NCBI GenBank assembly: GCA_964355005.1
Contig: CAYHBX010000001.1
Span: 1 to 63,759, forward strand
Length of the DNA: 63,759 nt
Reading direction: 5' to 3'
Origin: JAUSKF01 sp964355005
GTDB lineage: Bacteria > Patescibacteriota > Minisyncoccia > UBA6257 > WO2-44-18
Shown here: piece by piece, positions 8,035-16,280 of the stretch
How the letters are laid out: every line of letters starts with the position of its first letter
How positions within the stretch are numbered: the stretch's first letter is position 1
Notes under the pieces: model-generated
What the model saw: only the letters and a program-made list of their open reading frames with translations
Told to the model about the DNA's origin: nothing
Databases searched by the model: none
Program-made: the position numbers and the translations under genes

Positions 8035-8961
8035 TCAAGCTTTCTGGCACTTCGGGCAGAAATGCGCCGAACGGTCGCCGATCTTTTTTCGAACTATCTT
8101 CGCGCCACATCTTGGGCAGGGCTCACCCTCACGGCCATAAACGCTTCTGTATTCAGTGTAGCCACCCTTCTCGCCGGCGGTGTCACGGAAATCACTGGTA
8201 GAGGTGCCTCGTAATTTCAAAGCCATTTTTAAAACTTTACGCATTGCTTCCCACAACCTCTTTAACTCACTGACCGTCAAACTATCCGCCCGCCTAAACG
8301 GGTGGATTCGGGCTTTCCACAAAATATCATCCGAATAGATATTCCCTATCCCGGCAATCACCTCCGGATCCATTAAAACCTGTTTTATTTTCCTCTTTTC
8401 CTTTTTTATTAAACTTACGAACTCATCAACTGTTAAACTCTTATCCAGCGCATCCGGCCCAAGATTCACCAACTCCGGCAAATTTTCTATCACTTCTTTC
8501 GGTCCCGAAATTATCTTGGCGAATTTCCGCAGATCGGAAAACCCAAGCATTTCCCCATTATCCAAATAGAAGATCAGATGAATGTATTTATTGTAGGGAT
8601 CCTCTACGACCGCTTTCGGTTCTATCGGCACTACCTGACACTTGATACCTGACGCCTGACACTTAATGTCCCACTTCCCCACCAAAAGATGCCCTGTCAT
8701 TTTCAGGTGCGCCAAAAGCATCTTTCCGTGAGTGAGATAAATTAAAATATTTTTCGCCCGCCGTCTCACCTCAACAAATTTTTCTCCCTTCACGAAATCT
8801 TCAAAAGCTGCGACATGCTTATGCGCGATTTTATTACGCGACTGATCCAGCGGATCTTTGATCATTTTCGGCCAATCAAACCAGACGCCAACAATACGGC
8901 GGCCGATAATCTTTTTATTCAAGTCATTAACGACCGTTTGGACTTCCGGTAATTCAGGCAC
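8035..8961 (-). CDS. mutM: Formamidopyrimidine-DNA glycosylase
   Basis: The mature N-terminus PELPEVQTVVNDL carries the catalytic Pro1 and Glu2 of this 8-oxoguanine repair enzyme. The helix-two-turn-helix region (VLMDPEVIAGIGNIYSDDILW) and the C-terminal zinc finger with CPRCGAK and CPKCQ are intact. Near residue 100 the sequence DIKCQASGIKCQV is encoded by a copy of the intergenic TGACACTTGATACCTGACGC repeat, an in-frame insertion that lengthens the protein to 308 residues. The start lies five bases after the polymerase gene stop, so they are probably one transcript. Confidence 0.95.
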   Translation of the reverse strand: MPELPEVQTVVNDLNKKIIGRRIVGVWFDWPKMIKDPLDQSRNKIAHKHVAAFEDFVKGEKFVEVRRRAKNILIYLTHGKMLLAHLKMTGHLLVGKWDIKCQASGIKCQVVPIEPKAVVEDPYNKYIHLIFYLDNGEMLGFSDLRKFAKIISGPKEVIENLPELVNLGPDALDKSLTVDEFVSLIKKEKRKIKQVLMDPEVIAGIGNIYSDDILWKARIHPFRRADSLTVSELKRLWEAMRKVLKMALKLRGTSTSDFRDTAGEKGGYTEYRSVYGREGEPCPRCGAKIVRKKIGDRSAHFCPKCQKA

Positions 8962-8966
8962 GGTTT

Positions 8967-10313
8967 TTACAACTCACTCCAAGATTTTCCTACCGCCGAA
9001 TCGACTTTTAATTCTACGTTCTGTAATTTATATGCGCCTTCCATGACTTTTTTTATCTCCGGAACAACTTCTGCCACAATTTTGTCATCCACCTCAAAGA
9101 TCAATTCATCGTGAATAGATAGAAGCGGCCGGACCTTATCGCCCCATTTTTGTTTTTTAGCCAACTGCTCAACTTTGATCATCGCCAACTTGATAATGTC
9201 GGCCGCCAACCCTTGAATCGGCATGTTGGTTGCTACCCGCTCGGCCTCGGAAGAAAAACGGCGGTTCGGGTGATTAATGCCGGGCACCATACGGCGCCGG
9301 CCGTTCAAATTTTCCACATAACCCAGCTTTTTCGCCCGCCGGATCATGTCTTCCTGCCAAACCTTCACGGAAGAAAAATCGGAAAAATATTCCTCGATGA
9401 ATTTCTTAGCTTCGGCGGTAGAAATTCCGCCGGTCTGCGCGAAAGCATTCGGACCCATTCCATAGATCACGCCAAAATTTAAAGTCTTCGCCAAACCGCG
9501 CATTTCAGAGGTCACCTTTTCTATCGGCACGTTAAAAACATTAGAAGCGGTCAGTTTGTGAATATCGATCCCTTTCTTAAAAGCCCCGATCATTGCCGGA
9601 TCTCCGGCCACGGAAGCCAGCACCCGCAATTCTATCTGTGAATAATCTAACGAAACTAAACTATTGCCTTGGTCGGCAATAAAAGCGTGGCGGACCTTTT
9701 TCCCCCAGTCTCCCGCGGTGGGAATGTTCTGCAAATTCGGATCCCTTGAACTTAACCGCCCGGTTCCGGTGCCGGTTTGGAGAAAAGTCGTATGTACCCG
9801 ACCATTTTTATCCGCCAGCTCCTGCAAAGGTTTGATATAAGTAGACTGCAATTTATAAAGTTCCCGGTATTTCAGCATCGGCGGCACGATCGGGTGGCGG
9901 TCTTTAATAAAATTCAGAGTCTCGGCATCAGTGGAGTAGGCGCCGGTTTTCTTTTTCAGAATCCCGGCCGGATCTATCTGCAATTTTTCAAATAAAATTT
10001 CGGAAAGCTGCTTCGGGGAGTTCAGATTAAATTCACTGCCGGCTTTTTTATAAACATCCTTCACTAACCGATTTATTTCTTCACTCAACTCCCCATCTAG
10101 CCGCGCTAAATAATCACAATCAACCTTGATTCCGGTTTCATGCATCTCTTCCAAAATTTCCACCAATGGCAATTCAATATTCCGGTAGATTATGTCCAGG
10201 CCGTTATTTTCCAGCCTCTGCTCAAGTTGCGCCAAATTATCCGGCAACGCCTGATGTTTATCCGGATCCAGCAGCCATTGAGCCAATTCAATTTTTTTCG
10301 CCTCGCTGATCAT
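8967..10313 (-). CDS. polA: DNA polymerase I, polymerase domain
   Basis: This 448-residue protein is the polymerase half of a split Pol I. Motif A SLDYSQIELR (Asp223), motif B RGLAKTLNFGVIYG (272-285) and motif C SIHDELIFEV (His401-Asp402-Glu403) are complete, so it should copy DNA. Only ~45 residues precede the palm, so the 3'-5' proofreading domain is lacking. The ATG is two bases after the stop of the 5'-nuclease gene upstream, in another frame. Whether the split is natural or a point frameshift cannot be told from one sequence, though both halves are otherwise undamaged. Confidence 0.92.
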   Translation of the reverse strand: MISEAKKIELAQWLLDPDKHQALPDNLAQLEQRLENNGLDIIYRNIELPLVEILEEMHETGIKVDCDYLARLDGELSEEINRLVKDVYKKAGSEFNLNSPKQLSEILFEKLQIDPAGILKKKTGAYSTDAETLNFIKDRHPIVPPMLKYRELYKLQSTYIKPLQELADKNGRVHTTFLQTGTGTGRLSSRDPNLQNIPTAGDWGKKVRHAFIADQGNSLVSLDYSQIELRVLASVAGDPAMIGAFKKGIDIHKLTASNVFNVPIEKVTSEMRGLAKTLNFGVIYGMGPNAFAQTGGISTAEAKKFIEEYFSDFSSVKVWQEDMIRRAKKLGYVENLNGRRRMVPGINHPNRRFSSEAERVATNMPIQGLAADIIKLAMIKVEQLAKKQKWGDKVRPLLSIHDELIFEVDDKIVAEVVPEIKKVMEGAYKLQNVELKVDSAVGKSWSEL

Positions 10314-10315
10314 TA

Positions 10316-11218
10316 TTATTTTCCCAGCCGTTCAACCAAGCTCTTGAAGCCAAGAGATTGGAAGAATTTTTGCAAAACTTCTTTGTTGAGGGGTGACGCC
10401 TTCAATTCTTCCAGATCTTTTATTTCCATCGGGGCGTCGCGGCGCATTGTTGCCAGCCGCTTGGAAGCGAGCGCGATGTCTTTTTGGCCTTCCAGTTTTT
10501 TGGCGGCCGATTTCTGCGTGAGAATCGCGATATTTTCAAAAACTTCCTCCAAAGTTTTAAACTCTTTTAATAAATCGGCGGCGGTCTTCGGACCAATCCC
10601 CATGACTCCCGGAATGTTATCAGAAACGTCACCCACTAAACCTTTATAATCCGGAAGTTGGGCTGGTTTCAAACCATAACGTTCAATGACCGCTTTTTCG
10701 TCATAAATTTTGGTTTCGGTGATTCCGGTTTTGAAAATTTCCGCCACCACTTTTTCATTTTCTACCAACTGGAGATTATCCAAATCACCGGAAAGTATGA
10801 CGATTTTTAGACCGGTTTCTTTTTTATACCGTTCGGTAATGGTCGCGATAATGTCATCCGCCTCAAAGCCGGCGACGGACAAAGTTTTAATGCCAAATTT
10901 TTTAAAAACCTCCGGCATCAAAATGATCTGGCTGACCAATTCATTAGCGGTCGGCGGACGCTGGGCTTTATATTCTTTGTATTCCTGCTCGCGAAAAGTC
11001 GGCTCGGGCCGATCCAACGCGGCTACCGCGTAATCCGGAGGGACTCGTCCTGAGCCTGTCGAAGGATTCAAAATCTTCAGCAACACGCCGCAAAGTCCGT
11101 ACAGGGCATTTGTCGGCTGTCCCGCCGGTCCGGTGAATGGCGGCAAGGCGTGGAAAAACCGATGGATTAGCGCGCTGGCGTCAATAAGCAATAATACGCT
11201 CTGTTTCTTTTGCTCCAT
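10316..11218 (-). CDS. 5'-3' exonuclease (FEN-like) half of DNA polymerase I
   Basis: The 300-residue product has the Pol I 5'-nuclease signatures: LLIDASALIHRFFHALP, GFEADDIIATITERY, ILSGDLDNLQLV and GLVGDVSDNIPGVMGIGPKTAADLL with the helix-hairpin-helix. It would remove RNA primers and flaps together with the adjacent polymerase. Residues near 54-64 (NPSTGSGRVPP) are encoded by a copy of the palindromic repeat CCTGAGCCTGTCGAAGG, an in-frame insertion. The start overlaps the 3' end of tsaE by 38 bp. Confidence 0.92.
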   Translation of the reverse strand: MEQKKQSVLLLIDASALIHRFFHALPPFTGPAGQPTNALYGLCGVLLKILNPSTGSGRVPPDYAVAALDRPEPTFREQEYKEYKAQRPPTANELVSQIILMPEVFKKFGIKTLSVAGFEADDIIATITERYKKETGLKIVILSGDLDNLQLVENEKVVAEIFKTGITETKIYDEKAVIERYGLKPAQLPDYKGLVGDVSDNIPGVMGIGPKTAADLLKEFKTLEEVFENIAILTQKSAAKKLEGQKDIALASKRLATMRRDAPMEIKDLEELKASPLNKEVLQKFFQSLGFKSLVERLGK

Positions 11219-11624
11219 GAGAGAAGTTTAACCAAATAGTGTCTTTCGGCAAAATTTTTTTTATTTTATCGGCCCATTCAACAAGCACAATGTTAAATGG
11301 CGAATGGATAATGGAAGAAAAATCTAAAACATCCAGCTCTCCGATGTCATCTATTCTATAAGCGTCAACGTGATATAAAAGTTTAAAGTTTAAAGTTGCA
11401 AGTTTGTAATTTCGAAAAATCAAAAAGGTCGGGCTGAGAAGATGCCGTTTGATCCCTAACGCCTTCGCGAACCCCTGCGCAAAAGCCGTTTTGCCGGCTC
11501 CAAGATCGCCGACTAAAGCTATTACCCGAGCGTGTTTCTGATGCGGGCCGGATTTTAAAATATCGGCAGCAATTTTTTTTGCCAATTTGTGGGTATCGGC
11601 AAGTTTTTTGGAAATAAGTTTCAT
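11181..11624 (-). CDS. tsaE: tRNA threonylcarbamoyladenosine biosynthesis ATPase TsaE
   Basis: TsaE is the P-loop ATPase that drives turnover of the t6A37 tRNA-modifying complex. The Walker A GDLGAGKT is near residue 39, followed by SPTFLIFRNY and VDAYRID as in the family, then LVEWADKI. The stretch YKLATLNFKLLYH near 84 is encoded by a copy of an AAAGTTTAAAGTT-type repeat. The start codon is the last part of a 123-bp palindrome-ended element (11623-11745) and there is no Shine-Dalgarno site outside it. Confidence 0.92.
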   Translation of the reverse strand: MKLISKKLADTHKLAKKIAADILKSGPHQKHARVIALVGDLGAGKTAFAQGFAKALGIKRHLLSPTFLIFRNYKLATLNFKLLYHVDAYRIDDIGELDVLDFSSIIHSPFNIVLVEWADKIKKILPKDTIWLNFSHGAKETERIIAY

Positions 11625-11745
11625 CCCTCACACAACAAAGAGTTTAGTAATTCTCTCTCTGTTCTTTTAAATAAGTTTATACTCTGCATAAACCGGCCAT
11701 CGACTTTTCTGGAATTGCTGCCACGCTCTTTGTTGTGTGAGGGAT
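11623..11745. repeat. Palindrome-ended element ending on the tsaE start codon
   Basis: ATCCCTCACACAACAAAGAG (11623-11642) is a perfect 20-bp inverted repeat of 11726-11745. The element is flanked by TTCAT at 11620-11624 and 11745-11749, a possible 5-bp target duplication that includes the tsaE ATG read on the minus strand. The same layout with the same TTCAT occurs before metK. Confidence 0.8.
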
Positions 11746-11752
11746 TCATCTC

Positions 11753-11780
11753 TTGAGTCTGGCAAAAATCCGAGTATATT
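11753..11780 (+). promoter_or_regulatory. Sigma-70-like promoter
   Basis: TTGAGT, 16-bp spacer, TATATT, 27 bases before the ATG of the gene at 11807. Confidence 0.5.
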
Positions 11781-11806
11781 AAAAGTGTTCTTTAAAGGAG
11801 CGGAAT

Positions 11807-12124
11807 ATGACAGCAACTGTTTGGAATCTGGGTTGGGTAATATTCAGTTTTACCGCGGCTATCTTTATTCTGTACGCCGTGGAAGCGCGCAGACGAAAAA
11901 AACGGAAAGAAGAGCTCGAAAGGCAATCGTCCGGTTATCGTTTGACGGAACGAGCCGCCGAATACCGATTACTCTGGTCCAAACAAATACTCGCCGCGAT
12001 CGACGCCCGATGCAAAGAGATCCTTCAAAAAGCCGGCGCCGATACCATCGACGAACAAGTTATCCAGCAAGCAATTCTCGAAGTGGCCCACAACGAATGG
12101 GTCAAGCTAAGCAATCGACGTTAG
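11807..12124 (+). CDS. Small single-span membrane protein
   Basis: The 105-residue product starts with one hydrophobic helix (NLGWVIFSFTAAIFILYAV, residues 7-25) followed by a strongly basic stretch RRRKKRKEE, which predicts the C-terminal domain in the cytoplasm. That domain is helical and charged. No family recognised. The Shine-Dalgarno site AAAGGAG lies six bases before the ATG, and a terminator shared with convergent ruvB follows. Confidence 0.7.
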   Translation: MTATVWNLGWVIFSFTAAIFILYAVEARRRKKRKEELERQSSGYRLTERAAEYRLLWSKQILAAIDARCKEILQKAGADTIDEQVIQQAILEVAHNEWVKLSNRR

Positions 12125-12127
12125 ATC

Positions 12128-12153
12128 AAAAACCCGCGGGAACGCGGGTTTTT
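12128..12153. terminator. Bidirectional terminator
   Basis: AAACCCGCG, loop GGAA, CGCGGGTTTTTT. It follows the gene at 11807 on the plus strand and abuts the ruvB stop on the minus strand. Confidence 0.85.
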
Positions 12154-13160
12154 TATTTCATCAAAGAGTCCGGCAAAGAAATTCCTAAGTGCCTATAAGC
12201 ATCCGCCGTCACTACCCGGCCGGCGGGAGTGCGCGCCAAAAGGCCAATGCTCATTAAATAAGGCTCGTACACGTCTTCCACGTTGCCACGGTCGTCGTTC
12301 AGCGCCGCAGCCAAAGTAGCCGCCCCCACCGGTCCGCCATTAAATTTCTTGATAATAGTTTCCAGCAAACGCCGGTCCTGCGGCTCAAGACCAAGTTTAT
12401 CAACTTCCAGCATCTCCAAGGTCTTATTCGCTACATCCGCGCTTATGATCCCGGAAGAACGCACATCGGAATAATCCCGAACCCTTTTTAATAATCGATT
12501 AGCGACCCGTGGAGTAAAGCGGGAGGCGCCGGAAATAATTTTTACGGCCTCGGAGGCAATGTCCAAATTCAAAACTCTCGCTGAACGCTTAACAATCTCT
12601 TCAATATCGGGCGTTTCATAATAATCCAATTTAAAAGAAGCGCCGAAACGCGAACGAAGCGGACCGGAAAGCAAACTCGGCCGGGTTGTGGCGGCGATCA
12701 GAGTAAAAGGGGGCAAGTCCAAAGCCAGCATCCGTGCCGCCGGTCCCTTCCCGACGATCAAATGCAATTTGCGGGCCTCCATTGCCGGATACAAAACTTC
12801 TTCAATTGATTTATTTAATCGATGCGCCTCATCTATGAAAAGAACATCGTTCCTCTCCAAATTGGTAAGAACGGCGGCCAGATCCCCCATTTTCTCCAGC
12901 GCCGGCCCGGAAGTAATTTTTATATTGGAGCTAAGTTCTTTGGCAACCAAATGCGCGAGCGTAGTTTTCCCAAGCCCGGCTTGTCCGTAGAACAATAAAT
13001 GATCGCAGGCCTCTCCCCGCTTTTTTGCCGCTTCCAAAATGATCTTCAGATTATTTTTGACTTTTTCCTGCCCGATATACTCGTTCCAACCCGATGGGCG
13101 CAGCAAAGAATCAATGGTCAGCTCCTCAGCCGGCAATTTTTCCTCAATACTTCCTTCCAT
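12153..13160 (-). CDS. ruvB: Holliday junction branch migration ATPase RuvB
   Basis: RuvB is the hexameric motor of branch migration. The start region LRPSGWNEYIGQEKVKNNL, Walker A GQAGLGKTTL near residue 60, Walker B LFIDEAHRL, the sensor TLIAATTRPSLLSGPLRSRFG and the C-terminal winged helix (GPVGAATLAAALND) are all present. Length 335 is normal. No Shine-Dalgarno site is seen. The gene converges with the small membrane protein gene at 11807-12124. Confidence 0.95.
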   Translation of the reverse strand: MEGSIEEKLPAEELTIDSLLRPSGWNEYIGQEKVKNNLKIILEAAKKRGEACDHLLFYGQAGLGKTTLAHLVAKELSSNIKITSGPALEKMGDLAAVLTNLERNDVLFIDEAHRLNKSIEEVLYPAMEARKLHLIVGKGPAARMLALDLPPFTLIAATTRPSLLSGPLRSRFGASFKLDYYETPDIEEIVKRSARVLNLDIASEAVKIISGASRFTPRVANRLLKRVRDYSDVRSSGIISADVANKTLEMLEVDKLGLEPQDRRLLETIIKKFNGGPVGAATLAAALNDDRGNVEDVYEPYLMSIGLLARTPAGRVVTADAYRHLGISLPDSLMK

Positions 13161-13253
13161 TATTTAATTTAACCACCAAAAACCCCCCAACAACAGGGGC
13201 TTGACTGGTTTTCGCGTTACTTATAATATTTCCCTTTGAGTGCTTTAGGGGGG

Positions 13254-13282
13254 TTGACACGGAAGCATAACTATGCTAGAAT
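13254..13282 (+). promoter_or_regulatory. Strong sigma-70 promoter of the 6S-like RNA
   Basis: TTGACA, 17-bp spacer, TGC then TAGAAT. No coding frame follows; the next feature is a stable RNA fold. Confidence 0.75.
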
Positions 13283-13288
13283 GCACTC

Positions 13289-13450
13289 GTTTAAGTACAT
13301 TGATCTGTGGGCGGGAACTTTTCTTAGCATATCGGATAGTTTGGCTCCGGCTGAATTACTCCTCGGAAAAATTCTAATCTTTTCTAAATTTATTTAGAAA
13401 AGCCTTTACATATTTCTCGGCTTGCCGAGATTTGCCCACAGATCAATTTA
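13289..13450 (+). ncRNA. ssrS: Structured small RNA, 6S-like
   Basis: A strong promoter is followed by about 160 nt without a reading frame. The ends pair perfectly (TTGATCTGTGGGC at 13300-13312 with 13434-13446), the middle contains a long hairpin CTTTTCTAAAT/ATTTAGAAAAG, and a small hairpin TCTCGGCTTGCCGAGA lies on the 3' side near the closing stem. A closing stem, an open central bubble with a small 3' hairpin, and an apical stem is the 6S RNA plan, which sequesters sigma-70 RNA polymerase. I base this on shape only, not on a sequence match. Confidence 0.5.
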
Positions 13451-13598
13451 CTGAAACCAAGCGATGAATCGCTTGAAGCTCCAAACTCTAATATCTAAGC
13501 TCTAAATAAGTTCAAAATTCTAATGTTCTAAACTTTAGAATTTGTTATTTAGATATTGTTTAGGGTTTAGAATTTAGGATTTAGAATTTGAAATTTTC
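13451..13598. repeat. AT-rich spacer repeats
   Basis: A small hairpin AAGCGATGAATCGCTT is followed by units such as CTAAACTTTAGAATTTGTT and TTTAGGGTTTAGAATTTAGG, the same repeat type as at 2820-2870 and 4840-4875. No gene is seen here. Confidence 0.6.
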
Positions 13599-15272
13599 CT
13601 ACCAACGCAGAGGCCCCGTCACGCCCTCCACTTCATCAAAAGTCGTAATGCCGGATAAAGTTTTCAAAACTCCGTCCTGTTGCATAGTGACCATTCCTTG
13701 TTTGATGGCATAACGCTGGATCACCGCCTCCCCGGTCGCCGGAGAGATCATTTCCTCCAATCCTTCGTCTACCAGCAATAACTCCATTACCGCGATCCGG
13801 CCCCGATAACCGATGCCGGAGCATTTTACGCACCCTTTCGGTTTAAATAATTTAGGCTTCTCGTATTCTGCCCGATTCACCCTTTTGGGTAGCCCGGTGA
13901 AAAAATGTTTAAGCCTCGCCTCCAAATCGGCGGAAACTTTATCCTCAATTTTACAATTCTCGCACAATTTCCGGACCAACCTCTGCGCGATCACTAGACT
14001 CAAAGCAGGCCCCAAGCTGGCCGGTTTTACTCCTAAGTCCATAAATCTGGGTACCGCGCCGGCGGCGGAATTGGCATGTAAAGTTGAAAACACTAAGTGA
14101 CCGGTAAGGGCCGCTTGGATAGCAATATCGCCGGTTTCTTTGTCGCGGACCTCACCCACTAAAATAACATCAGGGTCTTGTCGCATAATGGAGCGCAATC
14201 CGGACGCGAAATCATATCCGGCATCCTGGTCAACTTGGGTCTGCTCAACGCCCTGCAGGTGATACTCGATCGGGTCTTCAATAGTGATCATTTTGATCCC
14301 GCCGGAAAGTTTACTTAAAAGAAAAGCGTACAGAGTGGTGGTTTTTCCGGAACCCGTCGGACCGGTGTTGAGGATCATGCCATTCGGCTGTTTCAATTGA
14401 TCCCGGATGATATCCAGATCGTCATTGCGCAAACCCAATTGTTCCAAGGTAAGCCGGATAGCCGCCGGGTCTAAGATACGCATCACGATGGTTTCGCCAT
14501 ATTCCGACGGGATAATAGAAACGCGCATTTCAATATCCGCTTCATCAAGCCGAATGGTGAACCGTCCGTCCTGCGGAACATTAGTAACGTTAAGTTTTAA
14601 ATTAGAAAGTAATTTGATCCGGGAAACAACCAATTTATAGATATTCAAAGGAAGACCGCTTAAAACTTCCTGCAGGGCGCCGTCAATCCTATATCGCAGG
14701 CGGGTTCCTTTTTCTTCGGCCTCAAAGTGAATATCAGAAACGCGGTTATTCAACGCTCCCGCTAGCACTACTTCCAAGATCTGCCCGGTCGGCAAAGTTT
14801 TAAAATCAAAATTAAGAACCGCTTTTTTGACTTTCTCCAGATCGGTCAATTGCTGACGCAATTCTTTCAAACGAGTTTCTTCAATATCAACTTTTCCAGT
14901 GATCCCCTCCACGCTAGAAACTATGAATTTATAAAATTCCCACACATGAACAAGCCCGCTAAAAGAAGCAATGAATATCTTTGCCTGCTTACCCTCGGAG
15001 GCAAGTCTTTTAATCAGCTCGTCCACGCCCTTCGCCCGTGGATCATAAATGGCCAGCGCTATTTCTTTTTCTTTTGATTGGAAGGGGGCAAGCCGGAGGC
15101 GGCGCGCTTCTTCCTCTTTTACGAACTTAAGAGACTCGATTTGAATCGGAGCGGTCGCCAAACTGAGGTAGGGGTAACCGGTCATTCCGGCTCTATTTTG
15201 AGCATCCCGTTCTTCAGCCTCCCGCCTTATTTTAACCAGTTGATCGTCTAAACTTTTAACCGCTTGTAGCAT
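13599..15272 (-). CDS. pilB: Type IV pilus assembly ATPase, PilB/GspE family
   Basis: This secretion-superfamily ATPase powers pilus extension or a type II-like pump. In the 557-residue product Walker A GPTGSGKTTT is at about 304-313, followed by the Asp box IEDPIEYHLQGVEQTQVD, Walker B DPDVILVGEVRD and the His box HLVFSTLHANSA. The zinc site CENC...CVKC and GYRGRIAVMELL are typical of PilB. The start at 15272 is preferred over an upstream frame that would overlap the promoter of the next gene. No other pilus gene is beside it, so which pilus it serves is open. Confidence 0.9.
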   Translation of the reverse strand: MLQAVKSLDDQLVKIRREAEERDAQNRAGMTGYPYLSLATAPIQIESLKFVKEEEARRLRLAPFQSKEKEIALAIYDPRAKGVDELIKRLASEGKQAKIFIASFSGLVHVWEFYKFIVSSVEGITGKVDIEETRLKELRQQLTDLEKVKKAVLNFDFKTLPTGQILEVVLAGALNNRVSDIHFEAEEKGTRLRYRIDGALQEVLSGLPLNIYKLVVSRIKLLSNLKLNVTNVPQDGRFTIRLDEADIEMRVSIIPSEYGETIVMRILDPAAIRLTLEQLGLRNDDLDIIRDQLKQPNGMILNTGPTGSGKTTTLYAFLLSKLSGGIKMITIEDPIEYHLQGVEQTQVDQDAGYDFASGLRSIMRQDPDVILVGEVRDKETGDIAIQAALTGHLVFSTLHANSAAGAVPRFMDLGVKPASLGPALSLVIAQRLVRKLCENCKIEDKVSADLEARLKHFFTGLPKRVNRAEYEKPKLFKPKGCVKCSGIGYRGRIAVMELLLVDEGLEEMISPATGEAVIQRYAIKQGMVTMQQDGVLKTLSGITTFDEVEGVTGPLRW

Positions 15273-15305
15273 TATTTTTATTCTAACACACCACTTAACC
15301 AGCCC

Positions 15306-15335
15306 TTGACAAAATAGGCTTAGCCGTGCTAGAAT
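15306..15335 (+). promoter_or_regulatory. Sigma-70 promoter
   Basis: TTGACA, 18-bp spacer ending TGC, TAGAAT. Drives the lipoprotein pair starting at 15393. Confidence 0.75.
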
Positions 15336-15392
15336 ACCCCAGTTAGAAGTTAGCCGCACTTTCACAAAAACCCCCAAACAAGGAGGTCAGAA

Positions 15393-15776
15393 ATGCGAAA
15401 ATTCCTGTGGATCCTGCTGTTGGTGCCCCTGCCTCTGTTGTCCGGCTGTTCTCTGACCGCCAAGATCGGCAATTGGTCGATCTGGTCGGCAACGGCAACC
15501 AACGTTACTGTTGTCAACAACACCGAAAATTTGTATTTCGATCTGATTCTGAATGGGAAAAAGGTGCGCCCGGACTTAATTCCGCCCGGTAGCCATGGAA
15601 CTTTCGGGCTTCGAAATTTTACCGATCAACACAAAGGGTACGGCTTGGTGATCAAAGCTTACGACGGCTCCGGCAATGTTGTCGGAGTGACAACCGAGGA
15701 ATTCACTCTGGGTTCGTACCAAGCAAGCAATCACACTCTGGTGCTGGACTCAACCGACTTCTCAAAAAGGAGGTGA
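15393..15776 (+). CDS. Small lipoprotein
   Basis: A signal peptide MRKFLWILLLVPLPLLSGC ends in a lipobox LSGC with the lipidated Cys at 19. The mature ~108 residues look like a beta-sandwich (NVTVVNNTENLYFDLILNGKKV, GYGLVIKAYD). The protein would be membrane-anchored outside the cell; function unknown. Shine-Dalgarno AAGGAGG lies seven bases before the ATG. The next gene overlaps translationally: its Shine-Dalgarno site is the end of this gene. Confidence 0.8.
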   Translation: MRKFLWILLLVPLPLLSGCSLTAKIGNWSIWSATATNVTVVNNTENLYFDLILNGKKVRPDLIPPGSHGTFGLRNFTDQHKGYGLVIKAYDGSGNVVGVTTEEFTLGSYQASNHTLVLDSTDFSKRR

Positions 15777-15779
15777 GCT

Positions 15780-15971
15780 GTGTTACATGAAAACGGATGG
15801 GCGCTCGTCGTGAACCCCAAAAATTCCAGTCTTGTTTTCCGACTGGACCCCAATGCCCCGACGGACGCGAGAATCATCGAGGCCGCCGAGGCGATGAAAA
15901 AAGAGGGGCGCGACCAGTCAGAGATCGACCAGGAAATCGTCCGACTGATTCACGAGGCCTACCCCGGCTAA
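15780..15971 (+). CDS. Small acidic protein coupled to the lipoprotein
   Basis: The GTG start at 15780 is set by AGGAGGTG over the stop of the lipoprotein gene, so translation is coupled. The 63-residue product (GWALVVNPKNSSLVFRLDP, then a charged helix IIEAAEAMKKEGRDQSEID) is soluble. I do not recognise it. The tRNA-Leu cluster begins about 35 bp downstream. Confidence 0.65.
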   Translation: MLHENGWALVVNPKNSSLVFRLDPNAPTDARIIEAAEAMKKEGRDQSEIDQEIVRLIHEAYPG

Positions 15972-16005
15972 CTGGGAGAAACCGAGAACCCGTAAGTAGC
16001 AAGTG

Positions 16006-16087
16006 GCCGGGGGGCCCCGCACCTAATTGGAGGTGACAAATTTCTCACCGCGCGTAGGTGCGGGGTAGACTCCACCGGCAGACGGGC
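16006..16087 (+). pseudogene. tRNA-Leu 5' fragment interrupted by a hairpin element
   Basis: GCCGGGG plus GG could be a 5' acceptor strand; after the hairpin element comes TAGACTCCACCGGCAGACG, which matches the D-arm of the two interrupted tRNA-Leu genes downstream. No anticodon arm or 3' half with CCCCGGC is found before the next tRNA starts at 16088, so I call it a remnant. Confidence 0.4.
16015..16065. repeat. CCCCGCAC palindrome element inside tRNA fragment
   Basis: CCCCGCACCTA pairs with TAGGTGCGGGG, enclosing GGAGGTGA...TCTCACC. Nearly the same element stands alone at 44546-44596, 17021-17069 and 49868-49916. Confidence 0.75.
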
Positions 16088-16097
16088 GGGAGGGTGG

Positions 16098-16122
16098 CCC
16101 CGCACACTCAAAGTGTGCGGGG
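16098..16122. repeat. 25-nt hairpin insert in tRNA-Leu D-arm
   Basis: CCCCGCACACT, loop CAA, AGTGTGCGGGG: an 11-bp perfect stem inserted between TGG and TAAACTCC of the interrupted tRNA. Confidence 0.75.
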
Positions 16123-16143
16123 TAAACTCCATCGGCAGACTTG

Positions 16144-16280
16144 CCCCGTCACTAAATTTGCTGCCGCCAGGATGGCGAAATCGGCAAACGCGCCGGGCTT
16201 AAAATCCGGTGGCCTAATAAGCCTTGTGGGTTCGACTCCTACTCCTGGCATAAGCCAGCACAGCAAATTTTAGTGCGGGG
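16144..16280. repeat. Palindrome-ended element carrying a tRNA-Leu
   Basis: CCCCGTCACTAAATTTGCTG (16144-16163) is inverted at 16261-16280 with one bulged base on each side. The complete tRNA-Leu(UAA) at 16166-16250 lies inside, and the whole element lies inside another tRNA-Leu. Confidence 0.7.
16166..16250 (+). tRNA. tRNA-Leu(UAA), intact
   Basis: GCCAGGA pairs with TCCTGGC, D-arm GCG...CGC, anticodon stem CCGGG/TCCGG with loop CTTAAAA (anticodon TAA), a long variable arm and T-arm GTGGGTTCGACTCCTAC. 85 nt, no encoded CCA. It is a regular class II tRNA nested in an element inside another tRNA-Leu gene. Confidence 0.9.

Noticed and set aside
13299..13447. Member of the palindrome-ended element family
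   Set aside because: The ends TTGATCTGTGGGC do not match the CCCCGCAC type, and a dedicated promoter points to an RNA gene.
15272..15377. Longer N-terminus of the PilB-type ATPase
   Set aside because: The extension covers the promoter of the lipoprotein gene and encodes an unlikely Cys/Trp-rich leader; the start at 15272 fits the family.
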